From contig NZ_CP026124.1 in NCBI RefSeq assembly GCF_002902905.1, positions 2,356,001 through 2,420,000 of the forward strand: a DNA stretch of 64,000 nucleotides. The letters are read 5' to 3'. The stretch comes from Achromobacter sp. AONIH1 (GTDB lineage Bacteria; Pseudomonadota; Gammaproteobacteria; Burkholderiales; Burkholderiaceae_B). The notes beneath the pieces are model-generated. The model saw only the letters and a list, made by a program, of their open reading frames with translations, was not told where the DNA came from and searched no databases. The translations under genes were made by a program, and so were the position numbers. The stretch's first letter is position 1, and the number at the start of each line of letters is the position of its first letter. Of the stretch, positions 1 to 7,276 are shown one piece after another.

Positions 1-744
1 GGTGAATCGATGCAGGCCACGGGCAAGCAGGTCGTGGTGCTGGGTTGGCGTCTGGCATTGATCAACTGTGGCCCGGACGCCCCGGACGACGAGCCTTCCC
101 AGCGCGCACAGATCCTGCCGACACTATCAAACGGCATGCAGTGCCGGATCGCACAGGCCGAACTCAAGGCCATGAAAACATTGCCGCCCAAACCCTATAC
201 GCAAGGCGAGTTGGTCAAGGCGATGAAGGGCGTGGCCAAGTTGGTCTCCGATCCAAGGCTGAAGCAGAAGCTCAAGGACACCGTGGGCATTGGCACCGAA
301 GCCACCCGCGCCAACATCATCGGAGGGCTGCTCGGGCGCGGATATCTGCTGAAGAAAGGCCGCGCCATCCGCGCATCGGATGCGGCGTTTACCCTGATCG
401 ATACCGTGCCCGCCGCTATTGCGGATCCAGGAACCACAGCAATCTGGGAACAGGCGCTGGACATGATCGAGTCGGGGCAACTCAGCCTCGATGCGTTCAT
501 AGAAAAGCAGTCGTCCTGGATCGCACAGTTGATCCAGCAGTATCGCGGCACCAGCTTGGCAATCAAGATCCCGCAGGGGCCCGCGTGTCCCGACTGCGGC
601 GCCCCCACGCGCCAACGCACCGGCAAGAGCGGGCCGTTCTGGTCCTGCAGCCGGTATCCGGATTGCAAGGGCACGCTGCCTGTCGAGACCGGCAAAGGCG
701 CACGTGGCAGCACGCGCAAGCGCAGCAAGCCGAAGGCACCCTGA
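1..744 (+). CDS. topB: DNA topoisomerase III, C-terminal part (5' end outside window)
   Basis: The frame is open to the left edge, so only the last 247 codons of a type IA topoisomerase are seen; the TOPRIM domain and active-site tyrosine would lie upstream. Visible are the end of the topo IA core (GIGTEATRANIIGGLL, around visible residues 94-109) and a C-terminal zinc ribbon with CPDCG and CSRYPDC (about residues 196-221), followed by a basic Lys/Arg-rich tail. TopB homologues are standard in the replication/maintenance module of this ICE family, where they resolve or relax replicating element DNA. A topoisomerase I (TopA-like) of the same superfamily is the only realistic alternative. Confidence 0.9.
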   Translation, partial: GESMQATGKQVVVLGWRLALINCGPDAPDDEPSQRAQILPTLSNGMQCRIAQAELKAMKTLPPKPYTQGELVKAMKGVAKLVSDPRLKQKLKDTVGIGTEATRANIIGGLLGRGYLLKKGRAIRASDAAFTLIDTVPAAIADPGTTAIWEQALDMIESGQLSLDAFIEKQSSWIAQLIQQYRGTSLAIKIPQGPACPDCGAPTRQRTGKSGPFWSCSRYPDCKGTLPVETGKGARGSTRKRSKPKAP

Positions 745-1283
745 AGTGCCCTGAATCCCACCACCATGTCGGCCCGCAGCCGGCGACATGGCAGTCCGTC
801 CCGCCTCCCAGCGGGACAACCAGCGCGCGACTCCTTCTGCAACGGTGTGCGCGCCTCTGCGGACCGCCTTTGGTCCACGAGGCGAGAAGGCCACTTTTAC
901 CCGAATCGCGCGCCTGCGCATTCTCCTGATCGGCATTTCTTCCGTCCGCAGAGAGGGGTCTCCTGGTGCCTCGCAAGCATGGCGCTACGCGAGCCACCAG
1001 GAGACCCCTCAAGGTCGATGGTATTCAGCGCCGGAGCCCGCCGGCGAATCAACGGGCGCCCTTTGTGCGCGGATGTGTGCCAGGCAATACCGACCCCAGC
1101 CACGATATGGGTCGGATGTGAATGCTGAAACAGCGGACGGTTCTACCGACGACCGAACCCTGTGCAGCCCATGGGTGGTGACCTTGTCTTGAGTCGGAGG
1201 CCAGACGGCCTCCGGCACCTCCTCACGCCGTACCAGGGCGTGTAGCGCACCCCGAATAATCACGCACCATCGCGGAACGTCTC
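745..1283. other. Gene-free, hairpin-rich spacer after topB
   Basis: No convincing gene. The stretch holds several inverted repeats: arms 764-771 and 784-791 (CCATGTCG/CGACATGG), a long pair at 953-1010 listed separately, and arms 1196-1202 and 1207-1213 (GGAGGCC/GGCCTCC). None has a clear U-tract, so they are not textbook terminators. The spacer leads into the promoter and leader of the next unit. Confidence 0.6.
953..1010. repeat. Long inverted repeat, 22-bp arms
   Basis: Left arm 953-974 and right arm 989-1010 are complementary over 22 bases with one mismatch and a 14-base loop. The outer arm reads GAGGGGTCTCCTGGTG. There is no U-run after it, so a rho-independent terminator is unlikely. 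It could be a transcript-end structure, a protein-binding cruciform or a remnant mobile-element end. Confidence 0.8.
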
Positions 1284-1300
1284 GGTTCCCATTTCCTGAC
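1284..1300 (+). promoter_or_regulatory. Conserved box upstream of leader A
   Basis: GGTTCCCATTTCCTGAC, 56 bases before the first helix of leader A. A near-identical box stands 57 bases before leader B and related boxes stand 55 and 59 bases before leaders C and D. The fixed spacing suggests a shared promoter or activator site. No good sigma-70 -10 element is visible nearby. Confidence 0.5.
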
Positions 1301-1339
1301 GACAGGACCAACCCCGACCAAGATCCTTGGCACTGGGTC

Positions 1340-1464
1340 GCTGATTCATCAGCAACCGCCAGCAGCCACGGTCGCCCCAGGCTGCGCCACGCCCCCGGCG
1401 TGTCGACCATCCCCATCCGCATCGCGTCGTGCCGCGGATGCCCGCCCGCCAGGGCGGAGATGCA
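1340..1464 (+). ncRNA. Structured leader, copy A (upstream of the GHKL ATPase gene)
   Basis: Four helices in order: P1 1340-1353 (GCTGAT/ATCAGC), P2 1362-1367 with 1380-1385 (GCAGCC/GGCTGC), P3 1388-1393 with 1397-1402 (CACGCC/GGCGTG) and P4 1442-1447 with 1452-1457 (CCGCCC/GGGCGG), then the invariant GATGCA at 1459-1464. The same helix order with different but complementary sequences recurs at 3324, 9387 and 10929. It ends about 140 bases before the start codon at 1601, which fits a 5' untranslated leader. Confidence 0.7.
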
Positions 1465-1600
1465 TCGCAATCCCTCGGGCGCTCCTGCCCATTTCAAGCT
1501 CAAGCCGACCACCTCCCTGTGTGCGCGGCGCTTTCGTTCGCCTTCTGGCGACCAACCCACCCAAACGTCCAATGACGCAGAACCCTCCAAGGAGTTTTTC

Positions 1601-3163
1601 ATGAACACCATCCGTCTTCAGACGAACCAGAACCGTCTTATCGCCAACCTTCGCCATGCTTTCAACCAGAGCTCGATGCTCGGGGAACTGCTGCAGAACG
1701 CCAGGCGTGCTCAAGCCAGCGCCATCCACTTCACCGTAGATGACAGCAGCCTCACCATCCGTGACAACGGCAGCGGCATAGCCAACCTGCAGACCCTCAT
1801 CCACATTGCCGAGTCCAGCTGGGACGAACAGACCCAGACGCGCGAGAACGCTTTCGGCATGGGTGTGTTGTCCACGTTGTACTTCGCCGAACGCCTGGCC
1901 GTCCGCTCCGGTGGCAAGGCATTCAGTGCCGCGACGGCGGCTATCATCCGCGGCGAGCCGATTGAATTGGTTTCCTGCGATCTTTTTGAAGGCACGGAAA
2001 TCCGCTTGGATGGCATCCAGCCGACGCAGCCGGGAGAGACCCTTCCTGTTTGGGCTGACCGTCTTCTGCGCGCCCTGTGCGAAGCCTTTCCAGTTCCAGT
2101 CTGGCTCAATGGCGACGCAGTGCTTCGCCCCCTGGCGGACCTTGCGCTGCAATGGCGCGAGACACCCATGGGCAAGATCCTGCTCGACCTCTCCGCTTCA
2201 CGCACGCAGTGGCGGTGCTTCCTTCAAGGCCTTCCGATTGGTCGATCACCGTCGATCTGCAGGCACCACGTTGTACAGCTGCCAACTGCAACGCTCGCCA
2301 GGCTTCCCGATCGCCAGCATCTGCTGAACGAAGCGGAAGACCACAAGCGCATCCAAGTCGCGATCGACAGCGCCTTTCGCCAGGCATTGATCGAGACCAA
2401 GGAGCGCCTCTCGGCCAGCGACTTCATCGTGAACTACGCGCGCATCTGCATGGACTCATCTAACGCCGATTTGCTCAACGACGTTCCTTTCGTTCCACAA
2501 GCCTGGTTCCGATCCTGGGCCCTTGACCCGTCCGGATTCCGCCGTTACTGGGACCGGCACGTGGCCGAGGGCATCGTGGCTCGGGAGGTACTGGAAGAAA
2601 CTGGTGCTTGGCTGATCGAATCGGATGGCAATGATGCGCCTACGGCTGAGGTGTACCTGGAGGCTCGCAAAGCGTTCTTGCTCGATGAGAGCGGGATCGA
2701 CGGCGGGCACTGGTTACTGGGGCTTGTAAGGCCCATCACGCCGGAGGAAGTACAGGTCCGCCCAGGCGCCATCCTGCATCATGACGCCAGCCTGTGTCTG
2801 GCCGACTACGAGGTCGAGTTGACCTTGGCCGACTGCCTGAACGTCAGCATCGAAGGCGAGCCGGAAGTTGCGGTCGGCGCCATTCGCAAAGGCGTCACGT
2901 TGTTCCTCACCGCCGATGCAGGCGGTGCGACGGCGCTGGTCTCCGACTACATCTTCGATGATCGCTATGACGAGGATCGCGAGGACGAAGACGGCCGGAC
3001 CATCGACACCTTCATCGCCGTAGGCTGTTCGCAGTCTCCGGCCGGGGTTGTGCAGGCCCTGCTGCCCTTCACCTTGCGGTATGCAACGCAACCAAGGTTA
3101 GCAGGTGCGGTTGTTCATCTGACCTTCGATGCTGAAGGAAAGCTGGCAGCAGTCACCGCCTGA
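1601..3163 (+). CDS. GHKL-type ATP-binding protein (Hsp90/MutL-like ATPase fold)
   Basis: A 520-residue protein with an N-terminal histidine-kinase-like ATPase domain: N-box ELLQNARRAQAS at about 28-39, DNGSGI (G1 box) at about 55-60, and FGMGVLS in the ATP-lid region. No HisKA, receiver or MutL C-terminal domain is recognisable in the remaining 350 residues, so this is not a sensor kinase. The start at 1601 is chosen because AAGGAG lies 6 bases upstream; an upstream in-frame ATG at 1400 would lie inside the structured leader. It is a single-gene unit, opened by leader A and closed by a terminator at 3187. Its role in the element is unknown; ATP-driven clamp or remodelling activity is an inference from the fold. 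Confidence 0.75.
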   Translation: MNTIRLQTNQNRLIANLRHAFNQSSMLGELLQNARRAQASAIHFTVDDSSLTIRDNGSGIANLQTLIHIAESSWDEQTQTRENAFGMGVLSTLYFAERLAVRSGGKAFSAATAAIIRGEPIELVSCDLFEGTEIRLDGIQPTQPGETLPVWADRLLRALCEAFPVPVWLNGDAVLRPLADLALQWRETPMGKILLDLSASRTQWRCFLQGLPIGRSPSICRHHVVQLPTATLARLPDRQHLLNEAEDHKRIQVAIDSAFRQALIETKERLSASDFIVNYARICMDSSNADLLNDVPFVPQAWFRSWALDPSGFRRYWDRHVAEGIVAREVLEETGAWLIESDGNDAPTAEVYLEARKAFLLDESGIDGGHWLLGLVRPITPEEVQVRPGAILHHDASLCLADYEVELTLADCLNVSIEGEPEVAVGAIRKGVTLFLTADAGGATALVSDYIFDDRYDEDREDEDGRTIDTFIAVGCSQSPAGVVQALLPFTLRYATQPRLAGAVVHLTFDAEGKLAAVTA

Positions 3164-3186
3164 CACTGCTGTCCACCAACCACTGC

Positions 3187-3212
3187 GCCCCCGGGATTTC
3201 CGGGGGCTTTTT
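3187..3212 (+). terminator. Intrinsic terminator of the GHKL ATPase unit
   Basis: Arms 3187-3194 and 3200-3207 (GCCCCCGG/CCGGGGGC) with a 5-base loop, followed by five T at 3208-3212. It lies 24 bases after the stop codon at 3163. Confidence 0.9.
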
Positions 3213-3266
3213 GTTGCGAAAAGAGGCACATCGAGCATCGGCATGGCATTAATCCGGTCCAGCCTG

Positions 3267-3286
3267 GGTTCCCATTTCTCCCTGAC
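3267..3286 (+). promoter_or_regulatory. Conserved box upstream of leader B
   Basis: GGTTCCCATTTCTCCCTGAC, almost the same as the box before leader A and 57 bases before helix P1 of leader B. It lies after the terminator at 3187-3212, so a new transcript should begin here. Confidence 0.5.
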
Positions 3287-3323
3287 GCCAACCGCTGCAT
3301 GGGCAAAGCTGCCCGCATGTGTC

Positions 3324-3448
3324 GCTGACGTTGTCAGCACCATGCCAGCAGCAAGGATCCTCCGGCTGCGCAGGGAATCCCCTCCCTGAGATCCACCAGT
3401 CCGCCATCGCATCGGTCCGCGGATGAACGCCATTCAGGCGTCGATGCA
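3324..3448 (+). ncRNA. Structured leader, copy B
   Basis: P1 3324-3338 (GCTGAC/GTCAGC), P2 3348-3352 with 3365-3369 (GCAGC/GCTGC), P3 3371-3376 with 3383-3388 (CAGGGA/TCCCTG), P4 3427-3431 with 3437-3441 (ACGCC/GGCGT), then GATGCA at 3443-3448. P1 is followed by ACCATGCCAGCAG, shared in part with the other copies. It fills the 359-base space between the terminator and the gene at 3523. Confidence 0.7.
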
Positions 3449-3522
3449 TCTTTCTTCAACCCTCGCGGGAACTGCCATCCCGACAGGGGCACGGCCGTCT
3501 CGCTGTCACCTAGGAGTCGTCC

Positions 3523-3735
3523 ATGTCTCACCGCGCCTCTTTCGGCCATCTGGCCTTGGTCTACGTCGGCAAATACCTGTCGCTTGAAGTCATGCAAAGC
3601 GCAGCGGGCCACTACATCGGCACCCGCGACAGCGAAGGCCCCGTGTCTCGCGAATCGAACGAGTACTTCCGAAGCGCAGCCAGTGCCCAGCGAGCCCTCG
3701 AAAGAGGCGGCTGGACCCAGTTGCCCAACCCCTGA
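3523..3735 (+). CDS. Small conserved ICE protein, unknown function
   Basis: A 70-residue protein starting MSHRASFGHLALVYVGKY, with a TAGGAG ribosome-binding site 7 bases upstream of the ATG. It is the first gene of the unit opened by leader B and is followed 22 bases later by the next gene. No domain, signal peptide or membrane segment is recognisable; the C-terminal half (SAASAQRALERGGW) looks helical. Function unknown. Confidence 0.7.
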   Translation: MSHRASFGHLALVYVGKYLSLEVMQSAAGHYIGTRDSEGPVSRESNEYFRSAASAQRALERGGWTQLPNP

Positions 3736-3757
3736 TCCCTCAGCAAGGAGATACACC

Positions 3758-4150
3758 ATGAACCAGCTTCTGCCTCCGGAAGTCGTTGAACAGATCATGC
3801 GGGAAGAGCAGCATTTCGCATGTGCTCCGGACGCATTCTTTCAAGCTTGGAAGCGCGGTGCCGAAATCGCAGGACCCGAGTGGTTCGGCAACGGTACCCA
3901 CGAAGGCCTGCAGCACGCCACCAGCAAGTGGGATCTCCGTCCCAACATGCTGACGCTCAACGATGCCCTCGGCGTTCTGAGCAGCGGTCAACGCATGTTC
4001 CTGTCCGCGATGGTCAGCTTCTACAACGCCCGTGAGGGTGCTGCGATGCTGCGCCGTTGTGGATTTGAAGGGCTTGCCGATCTCGGCGGCCTGGATCTGG
4101 AACGTCGTCAGGTCATCGCCGACCTGGTGCTGAACTACAGCGGCTGGTAA
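3758..4150 (+). CDS. Conserved ICE protein, unknown function (130 aa)
   Basis: The start at 3758 follows AAGGAG 7 bases upstream; a longer frame reaching 3584 overlaps the preceding gene and has no ribosome-binding site. The acidic, mostly helical protein (MNQLLPPEVVEQIMREEQ...) has no domain I can name. Typical of the small orphan proteins in this module. The length and codon use match its neighbours, so it is a real gene in the leader-B unit. Confidence 0.7.
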   Translation: MNQLLPPEVVEQIMREEQHFACAPDAFFQAWKRGAEIAGPEWFGNGTHEGLQHATSKWDLRPNMLTLNDALGVLSSGQRMFLSAMVSFYNAREGAAMLRRCGFEGLADLGGLDLERRQVIADLVLNYSGW

Positions 4151-4188
4151 GCCCCACCAGGGCAACCTCCGCATTTTTTCACACCCAT

Positions 4189-4222
4189 GAGGGACATCAG
4201 TTCCTTCGGGGCGGTGTCCCTC
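4189..4222 (+). other. Spacer hairpin before the gene at 4246
   Basis: Arms GAGGGACA (4189-4196) and TGTCCCTC (4215-4222), 8 perfect base pairs, ending 24 bases before the start codon. One of a series of spacer hairpins in this module. Confidence 0.6.
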
Positions 4223-4245
4223 CTTCTTCTCACAGGAGCCACACC

Positions 4246-4707
4246 ATGTCCCGAACTCCCTCCTTTGCGGTCGTCCTCGAAGGTGGCCTGGTCCAGGCCA
4301 TCGTCGTTCAAGACTGGCCCCGCCATCTTCCGATGCCACCATTTGTTGTCGTGGACTACGACACCGAAGGTGCCGACGATGACGAAATCACGCGGTTTTC
4401 CATCGGTCAGAGTACAGCCGAGGCCATCTGCCGCGGCGATACGCCGACCGTCTTCGAGTCTCTTTCGGATGCGCTGTCTCCCCGCATCGTGCTCACGGCG
4501 CTGGGCGAGTCGATCACCGACGAAGCGCCCGAGCCTCTGGCCTTGGCCCGCTCGGTACGCCAGGAAATCGTCGATCTGGACACCCGCCTGAACGACGCCG
4601 AACAGGCACCGACGGGCGACGACTACAACCAGCTGTACGTCCTTGCCAACTGCGGCCTCATCGAGGTGCAGAAGGCACTGGGCGACACCACTGACTTCGG
4701 CGACTGA
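4246..4707 (+). CDS. Conserved ICE protein, unknown function (153 aa)
   Basis: Starts MSRTPSFAVVLEGGLVQAIV with CAGGAG 8 bases upstream. The protein is strongly acidic with DYDTEGADDDE near residues 37-47 and no cysteine pair, signal or membrane segment. The N-terminal FAVVLEGGLVQAIVVQDWP reads as two beta strands. It belongs to the leader-B unit, separated from its neighbours by hairpin-bearing spacers. No function can be assigned. Confidence 0.7.
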   Translation: MSRTPSFAVVLEGGLVQAIVVQDWPRHLPMPPFVVVDYDTEGADDDEITRFSIGQSTAEAICRGDTPTVFESLSDALSPRIVLTALGESITDEAPEPLALARSVRQEIVDLDTRLNDAEQAPTGDDYNQLYVLANCGLIEVQKALGDTTDFGD

Positions 4708-4750
4708 CTCGCCTTCCACCTTGGCCCGATGCAGCACGCATCAGGCCCTT

Positions 4751-4775
4751 CCTCGCGGATGCCATGTCCGCGAGG
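4751..4775 (+). other. Spacer hairpin before the gene at 4808
   Basis: Arms CCTCGCGGA (4751-4759) and TCCGCGAGG (4767-4775), 9 perfect base pairs, 32 bases before the next start codon. Confidence 0.6.
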
Positions 4776-4807
4776 GCTGGCTCCGCTCCAACCTCAAGGA
4801 GCCAGTC

Positions 4808-5467
4808 ATGGCAAACAACTACTACGACGCCACCGGCGTTCTCGTTCTCGATCGGGTCACCCCTGTGATAACCGCCTTGTTCGGCGGCTTCAAGCTTGAC
4901 GCGTCGCACCCCGGCGACGGGCAGGCCTACATCGCCCTCGTTGCCGAGGACAACAACCCGAGCTGGGTAGACCTCTGCGCAGGGCTTTCGGAGCTGGCTA
5001 CCTCGCTTGGCCTCCCGTTACCCGACGATTCCCAGACAGTCGAACCGCTGCTGGCGAGCCTGTCCCTGCATTTCGGCGCCGACCAGGACGAAGCACTGGC
5101 GCATCTCATCGAGCACCATCTATTCGAGGATGCCGCGGACCTTGATGCACTGTTTCTGATCGCGACCCGATTCGATGATGGCCACGGACTTCAGGAAATC
5201 CGTTTCGAGGGCTGCTGGCACTGCAGCAAGCCGCGCCTCTTCAACTTCGGAGGCGACGCGCAGTTTTTCAGCCGAGAGTTCGTGGCGTACTGCACTTCCG
5301 GACAGGCGCTGCAGCTTGGCGATTCGGTTCGCCAGGCACTACTCAGACAAGACCTGGAAGCGGTCGCCAGCCACTTCACGCGCGAAGTTCAACGCTTGCT
5401 TGCAGGCATTCAGGACGAATCGGTACGCGTTCAAACGCAAAAGCGGCTGTCCTCACTGCTGCACTGA
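4808..5467 (+). CDS. Conserved ICE protein, unknown function (219 aa)
   Basis: The ATG at 4808 is preceded by AAGGAG (about 8 bases), which decides it over the longer frame from 4643. The protein starts MANNYYDATGVLVLDRVTP; it is acidic and soluble, with a central FEGCWHCSKPRLFNF segment whose two Cys are the only metal-ligand-like feature. The N-terminal strand-rich half (VTPVITALFGGF, AYIALVAEDNNPSW) and helical C-terminus suggest a two-part fold. Unknown function. Confidence 0.7.
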   Translation: MANNYYDATGVLVLDRVTPVITALFGGFKLDASHPGDGQAYIALVAEDNNPSWVDLCAGLSELATSLGLPLPDDSQTVEPLLASLSLHFGADQDEALAHLIEHHLFEDAADLDALFLIATRFDDGHGLQEIRFEGCWHCSKPRLFNFGGDAQFFSREFVAYCTSGQALQLGDSVRQALLRQDLEAVASHFTREVQRLLAGIQDESVRVQTQKRLSSLLH

Positions 5468-5539
5468 AGCCGAAGTTATTCCGCACTGAACATCCACCTC
5501 ACTCATCGCCTGAGTGCGGTGAATTTCCTCCCCCTCGGG

Positions 5540-5562
5540 GCCAAGCCCTGGTAGGGGTTGGC
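5540..5562 (+). other. Spacer hairpin before the gene at 5594
   Basis: Arms GCCAAGCCC (5540-5548) and GGGGTTGGC (5554-5562), 9 base pairs including one G-U, 31 bases before the next start codon. Confidence 0.6.
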
Positions 5563-5593
5563 TCCACTTCAACCCTCATAGGAGAATGTCACC

Positions 5594-6316
5594 ATGATCC
5601 AGCAGATCAATCCCTTTGCTCGCGGCTACTACGGCTTCGAGATTCGACGCGTGGCGGTGATCAGCTATGACGATCGCCATCCGCAAACCTTTGTTCCACT
5701 GCATCCCACGCAGCATCACCTGCCTGATGACCAGATGGCCTTGCACGCCTGCATATTCAATGAAGGGTACGCCCTGGTCACGGAGCATCAAGTGATACCC
5801 GGAGACTTGGATGTCAGTTGTAGTGGCAGTGGAACCATTCTGGCGGTTTTCTATAGCATCTACGGCAAGGACGTCGAAGGCGCGCTGATTCATCTTGGAG
5901 ACAGCCAGACCCGGGAGTTTGCGCAGGAAGTCGTGCGCACGCTGACATTCGAGACCGGCTTCTACAGCCGGTGCTGGGAGATCAGCACTGCCCACATCAC
6001 CGACGAAGCAGGCCGATTCCTCTGCGAGCTCGCCGACATCGCGACACCGACAGCGTTTCTCTTCGTGGCATTTCGTATCCCATACAGCCCGGCCATAGGC
6101 ATCAAGCTGATCGCCACTCCCTGGACGGATATAAATCTGCAGCAGGTAGAAGGCACCACAGCTACCGACCTTCGTGCGGAACACCGTGCCAAGGGTGTAC
6201 CAGAGGAACTGATCGACGTGTTGCACCTGGCTGGCCAGGCTGACGTGCGCATGCTGGTCCTCGATGCGGACGCCTCCATTCTGGAGGGCCTGCCGGTGAT
6301 TGAGGAAGAAGCGTAG
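5594..6316 (+). CDS. Conserved ICE protein, unknown function (240 aa)
   Basis: Begins MIQQINPFARGYYGFEIRR, with TAGGAG 9 bases upstream. The sequence alternates strands and loops without signal peptide or membrane segments; no enzymatic motif is visible. It is the last gene of the leader-B unit, with a terminator directly behind it at 6353. Function unknown. Confidence 0.7.
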   Translation: MIQQINPFARGYYGFEIRRVAVISYDDRHPQTFVPLHPTQHHLPDDQMALHACIFNEGYALVTEHQVIPGDLDVSCSGSGTILAVFYSIYGKDVEGALIHLGDSQTREFAQEVVRTLTFETGFYSRCWEISTAHITDEAGRFLCELADIATPTAFLFVAFRIPYSPAIGIKLIATPWTDINLQQVEGTTATDLRAEHRAKGVPEELIDVLHLAGQADVRMLVLDADASILEGLPVIEEEA

Positions 6317-6352
6317 GTCCTTGCAAACGCGTCAACCATCAGCCCATTCCGA

Positions 6353-6374
6353 GCCCCTCCAACGAGGGGCTTTT
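6353..6374 (+). terminator. Intrinsic terminator of the leader-B unit
   Basis: Arms GCCCCTC (6353-6359) and GAGGGGC (6364-6370) with a 4-base loop, then TTTTCTTTT. It lies 36 bases after the stop of the preceding gene and separates the + strand unit from the convergent minus-strand pair. Confidence 0.85.
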
Positions 6375-6415
6375 CTTTTGGCCGGGTTTGAATCGGTCAC
6401 CCGTCGGGGTCACCG

Positions 6416-7276
6416 TCAGGCGCCGCGCTCCCTGTAGTACCCCGCGCGCTGGCCATCGACCTCCCGGTAGCGAAGCTCGAACAGGCGTGACTCATGCACC
6501 ACCTGCCGCCAACTGCTGCAGCCATACTTGGATGGCACTTGGTCCGGATACTTGGCCAGTATCCAGCGACCTGCCTTCGCAGCGGGTGTCCAACCGTCTT
6601 CCGCAAGCTCACCAATTGCTTCGCGCAAGCCTCGAACGATCCCTGACGCCGCCCAATCAATGGAGCCATCTGGCGCGATGCCATTGACCACCAACTCATG
6701 AAAAGCGCTGGACTGTACGAATTCGGCCGCCAAGCGACGTGCTTGATCCATGTGCTCGGCCCACCCGCGCAGTTGCTCAAAATGCTGATCGATGCGGCTG
6801 TAGGCACCGACAAGCGCTTCCTGCGCACTACGACAGCCCTGCACTGACCACAGGTCGTGGTGATCAATGAAGTGATGTACCAGGCCATTGCGCAGCGCCA
6901 CCAAGTCACGCAGCTCCGCCTGTGTGCGTTGATAATCTTCGGCGCCCATACTCAGTTGAAGGCGCATGCGCACCGTCGCGACCTTACCAACGACAGGATC
7001 AGCCAGTTCCTCCTCTAGACCCGAATCGGTCACGACGTAAGAGCCGAACAACTGACCAACCATGGTGCCTAGCGTCTTCGTCGCGGCATCCTCCACTCGG
7101 GCCGCGCGGATAGCCTCCAACGCTGTGGCCGGGCCTGAGAGATCGTGATGCGCCACGATGGCTTTCATCAGACGTTCGTACTGCTGAATCCGCAGCAGAC
7201 ATCGCCCCAGCAAGCGCTGTACTTCCCATTGCGCACACGTCATCTTATCGCCGGGGCCTCCGTTGCAAGTAGTCAC
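6416..7276 (-). CDS. OST-HTH/LOTUS-domain protein
   Basis: A 286-residue protein whose C-terminal 60 residues read as an OST-HTH/LOTUS winged helix (AAKAGRWILAKYPDQVPSKYG ... RLFELRYREVDG), a module known for binding RNA, including G-rich and structured RNA. The N-terminal 190 residues are helical, with a central LVALRNGLVHHFIDHHDLW segment resembling a HEPN-like helical bundle (RNGLVHH; the RxxxxH pattern is present as RNGLVH). The start is GTG at 7276, overlapping the TGA of the upstream cyclase gene (GTGA), so the two are translationally coupled. A role in RNA control linked to c-di-GMP signalling is an inference from the pairing. Confidence 0.75.
   Translation of the reverse strand: MTTCNGGPGDKMTCAQWEVQRLLGRCLLRIQQYERLMKAIVAHHDLSGPATALEAIRAARVEDAATKTLGTMVGQLFGSYVVTDSGLEEELADPVVGKVATVRMRLQLSMGAEDYQRTQAELRDLVALRNGLVHHFIDHHDLWSVQGCRSAQEALVGAYSRIDQHFEQLRGWAEHMDQARRLAAEFVQSSAFHELVVNGIAPDGSIDWAASGIVRGLREAIGELAEDGWTPAAKAGRWILAKYPDQVPSKYGCSSWRQVVHESRLFELRYREVDGQRAGYYRERGA

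Noticed and set aside
766..1192. Frames of 120 and 134 codons behind topB
   Set aside because: They read through a hairpin-rich spacer, overlap each other in different frames, and have no familiar sequence.
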